A stretch of 15,235 nucleotides of DNA from an uncultured delta proteobacterium (GTDB taxonomy: Bacteria; Desulfobacterota; Syntrophorhabdia; Syntrophorhabdales; Syntrophorhabdaceae): contig CAIQJW010000096.1 in the NCBI GenBank assembly GCA_903872255.1, positions 1 to 15,235 on the forward strand. Reading direction: 5' to 3'. A program made the position numbers and the translations under genes. Shown in pieces: positions 14,461 to 15,235 of the stretch. Positions within the stretch are counted from its first letter, which is position 1, and each line of letters starts with the position of its first letter. The notes beneath the pieces are model-generated. The model did not search any database, was not told where the DNA came from, and saw only the letters and a list, made by a program, of their open reading frames with translations.

Positions 14461-14760
14461 GTGGTTTGTAAACACGTGCGGGATGTAATAATCATATGGC
14501 TGTCGCTGGCCATCCTTTACGGCACTATATCCGGGTGTACGCGCCCGGCACCGGTAAATGAGGTAGAAAGGCAGCGCGCCGTCTCGGATCAGCAATACCG
14601 GAAGGATATGGAGGAGATAAAGAAGACCATGCGGGGCGATATCAAGATCAAGCTGAAAAAGGATGGTAAAGGCGCTTATTCATGGGATATCTCGGGGAAA
14701 GATCCCTACGAGATCATCAAGACAAATAATATACTGAGCAAAAAGATCAATGGTGATTAG
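14461..14760 (+). CDS. Small lipoprotein of unknown function
   Basis: A 99-residue protein starting at GTG (14461), chosen because GGGAGG lies four bases upstream. A lipoprotein signal is clear: charged VCKHVR, the hydrophobic stretch VIIIWLSLAILYGTI, and lipobox ISGC with C26 as the lipidated residue. The mature part is about 73 residues, highly charged and probably helical at first (NEVERQRAVSDQQYRKDMEE), then IKIKLKKDGKGAYSWDISGKDPYEI, perhaps a short strand pair. It would be anchored to the inner or outer membrane facing the periplasm. No family was recognised. A short hairpin CCCGG-GAGT-CCGGG (14423-14436) lies in its leader. The next gene is 172 bases away, with promoter-like sequence between, so they may be transcribed separately. 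Confidence 0.72.
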   Translation: MVCKHVRDVIIIWLSLAILYGTISGCTRPAPVNEVERQRAVSDQQYRKDMEEIKKTMRGDIKIKLKKDGKGAYSWDISGKDPYEIIKTNNILSKKINGD

Positions 14761-14932
14761 CCCGGACAAGACCTATGGCGCGGCCGTCGAAAGCACAGCC
14801 TGCAGCCGGTCCTCGATAATACCCTGTTCATATAATTTCAGATATGATGGAAAATTGATCATGAATGCTTTAAAAATATCATATAATGGTTTAGTATTAT
14901 GGTACAAAGAGCTTTTAAACCGAGGGTACCAG

Positions 14933-15190
14933 ATGAAATTTGAATACACTGTCAAAATCTATTCGATGGGCGAACTTAAGGAATCCGGCATTGACATCGA
15001 AGAAGAAAATAATATCGTGTACGCGTGCAGGCCGGACGGGGAATGCGAGATCCACGAAGTCGGGATCGAACAGCTCGATAATCTTTCGGGGATCCTCAAT
15101 GAAATGGGTAGTGAAAGCTGGGAGCTCATCGAACTCTTTTTTCACCAATCGGGAATAGTCACTTTCTGGAAGAGGGCGATTAAAGCATGA
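14933..15190 (+). CDS. Small DUF4177-like protein
   Basis: Eighty-five residues from the ATG at 14933, which follows GAGGG seven bases upstream. The N-terminal strand KFEYTVKIYSM, a middle helix LDNLSGILNEMGSESWELIEL and the final strand VTFWKRA follow the pattern of DUF4177 proteins: WEYKVV at the start, then LNxLGxEGWEL, then a closing strand ending in Lys/Arg. The function of that family is not known. The same frame is open back to 14750, overlapping the lipoprotein stop, but the extra 61 residues look non-coding and contain TATAAT-like promoter sequence (for example 14882-14887). The shorter form is therefore preferred. No signal peptide is present, so it is cytosolic. Confidence 0.68.
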   Translation: MKFEYTVKIYSMGELKESGIDIEEENNIVYACRPDGECEIHEVGIEQLDNLSGILNEMGSESWELIELFFHQSGIVTFWKRAIKA

Positions 15191-15209
15191 TATGTATGGG
15201 AGGTTCTAT

Positions 15210-15235
15210 ATGCCCCTGACGCCGTGGACGATCTA
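15210..15235 (+). CDS. Start of a further gene, cut by the window end
   Basis: GGGAGG (15198-15203) is followed six bases later by ATG at 15210, and the frame stays open for the eight codons left (MPLTPWTI). It begins 19 bases after the DUF4177-like stop, in the same direction. Nothing can be said of its product. Confidence 0.5.

Noticed and set aside
14750..14932. Extended N-terminus of the DUF4177-like protein overlapping the lipoprotein stop
   Set aside because: The added residues look non-coding, contain TATAAT-like promoter sequence, and a good ribosome binding site precedes the internal ATG at 14933.

Overview
The window looks like chromosomal DNA of a Gram-negative, probably anaerobic bacterium of the deltaproteobacterial (Desulfobacterota/Syntrophobacterota-like) type. 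This is inferred from the mix of housekeeping enzymes, a CheY-CheX pair, a sigma-54 enhancer-binding response regulator, a lipoprotein signal and roughly 50% GC coding sequence. No rRNA, tRNA, CRISPR array or transposase is visible, so the assignment rests on gene content only.

Layout: 1-1032 is the 3' part of a multi-pass membrane protein, possibly a surface-polysaccharide polymerase and possibly the edge of such a cluster. It converges with a leftward pair, macrodomain protein -> pyrE (2240-1048). Divergent from these is a rightward housekeeping pair, recG -> pyk (2325-5861), which converges on a leftward eukaryote-type UDP-sugar pyrophosphorylase (7258-5876). Then come rightward cheY-cheX (7458-8326), a 507-base stretch without an intact gene (8327-8833), and a leftward signalling operon (13659-8834). 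That operon runs: membrane-anchored class III cyclase with a CCHC zinc knuckle -> winged-helix-like unknown protein -> NtrC-type sigma-54 activator. Further right are a GGQ peptidyl-tRNA hydrolase/release-factor-like gene bracketed by two palindromic heptamer-repeat elements, a small lipoprotein, a DUF4177-like small protein and the first codons of another gene.

The most interesting part is the 507-base gap. Immediately downstream of the sigma-54 activator gene lie two near-identical 18-bp palindromes, TATGGAA-N4-TTCCATA, with centres exactly 20 bp apart. About 90-110 bp from them is a consensus-perfect leftward sigma-54 promoter (TTGGCACGTGATTTGCT). No intact gene follows it. Instead the predicted transcript enters a 133-nt element closed by a 12-bp perfect inverted repeat. 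Inside is a long hairpin whose loop is six C (or, on the other strand, six G). Past it are broken protein-like frames that faintly recall a STAS domain. I propose that the activator drives a small structured RNA, or the relic of a small gene, as the output of the cyclase-winged helix-activator operon.

A second theme is 7-bp periodic sequence in gaps between genes: a TTGAAC family in front of recG, a degenerate version between the cyclase and the next gene, and two large inverted GGCTAAA/GGCGAAC arrays on either side of the release-factor-like gene. One of these supplies that gene's stop codon.
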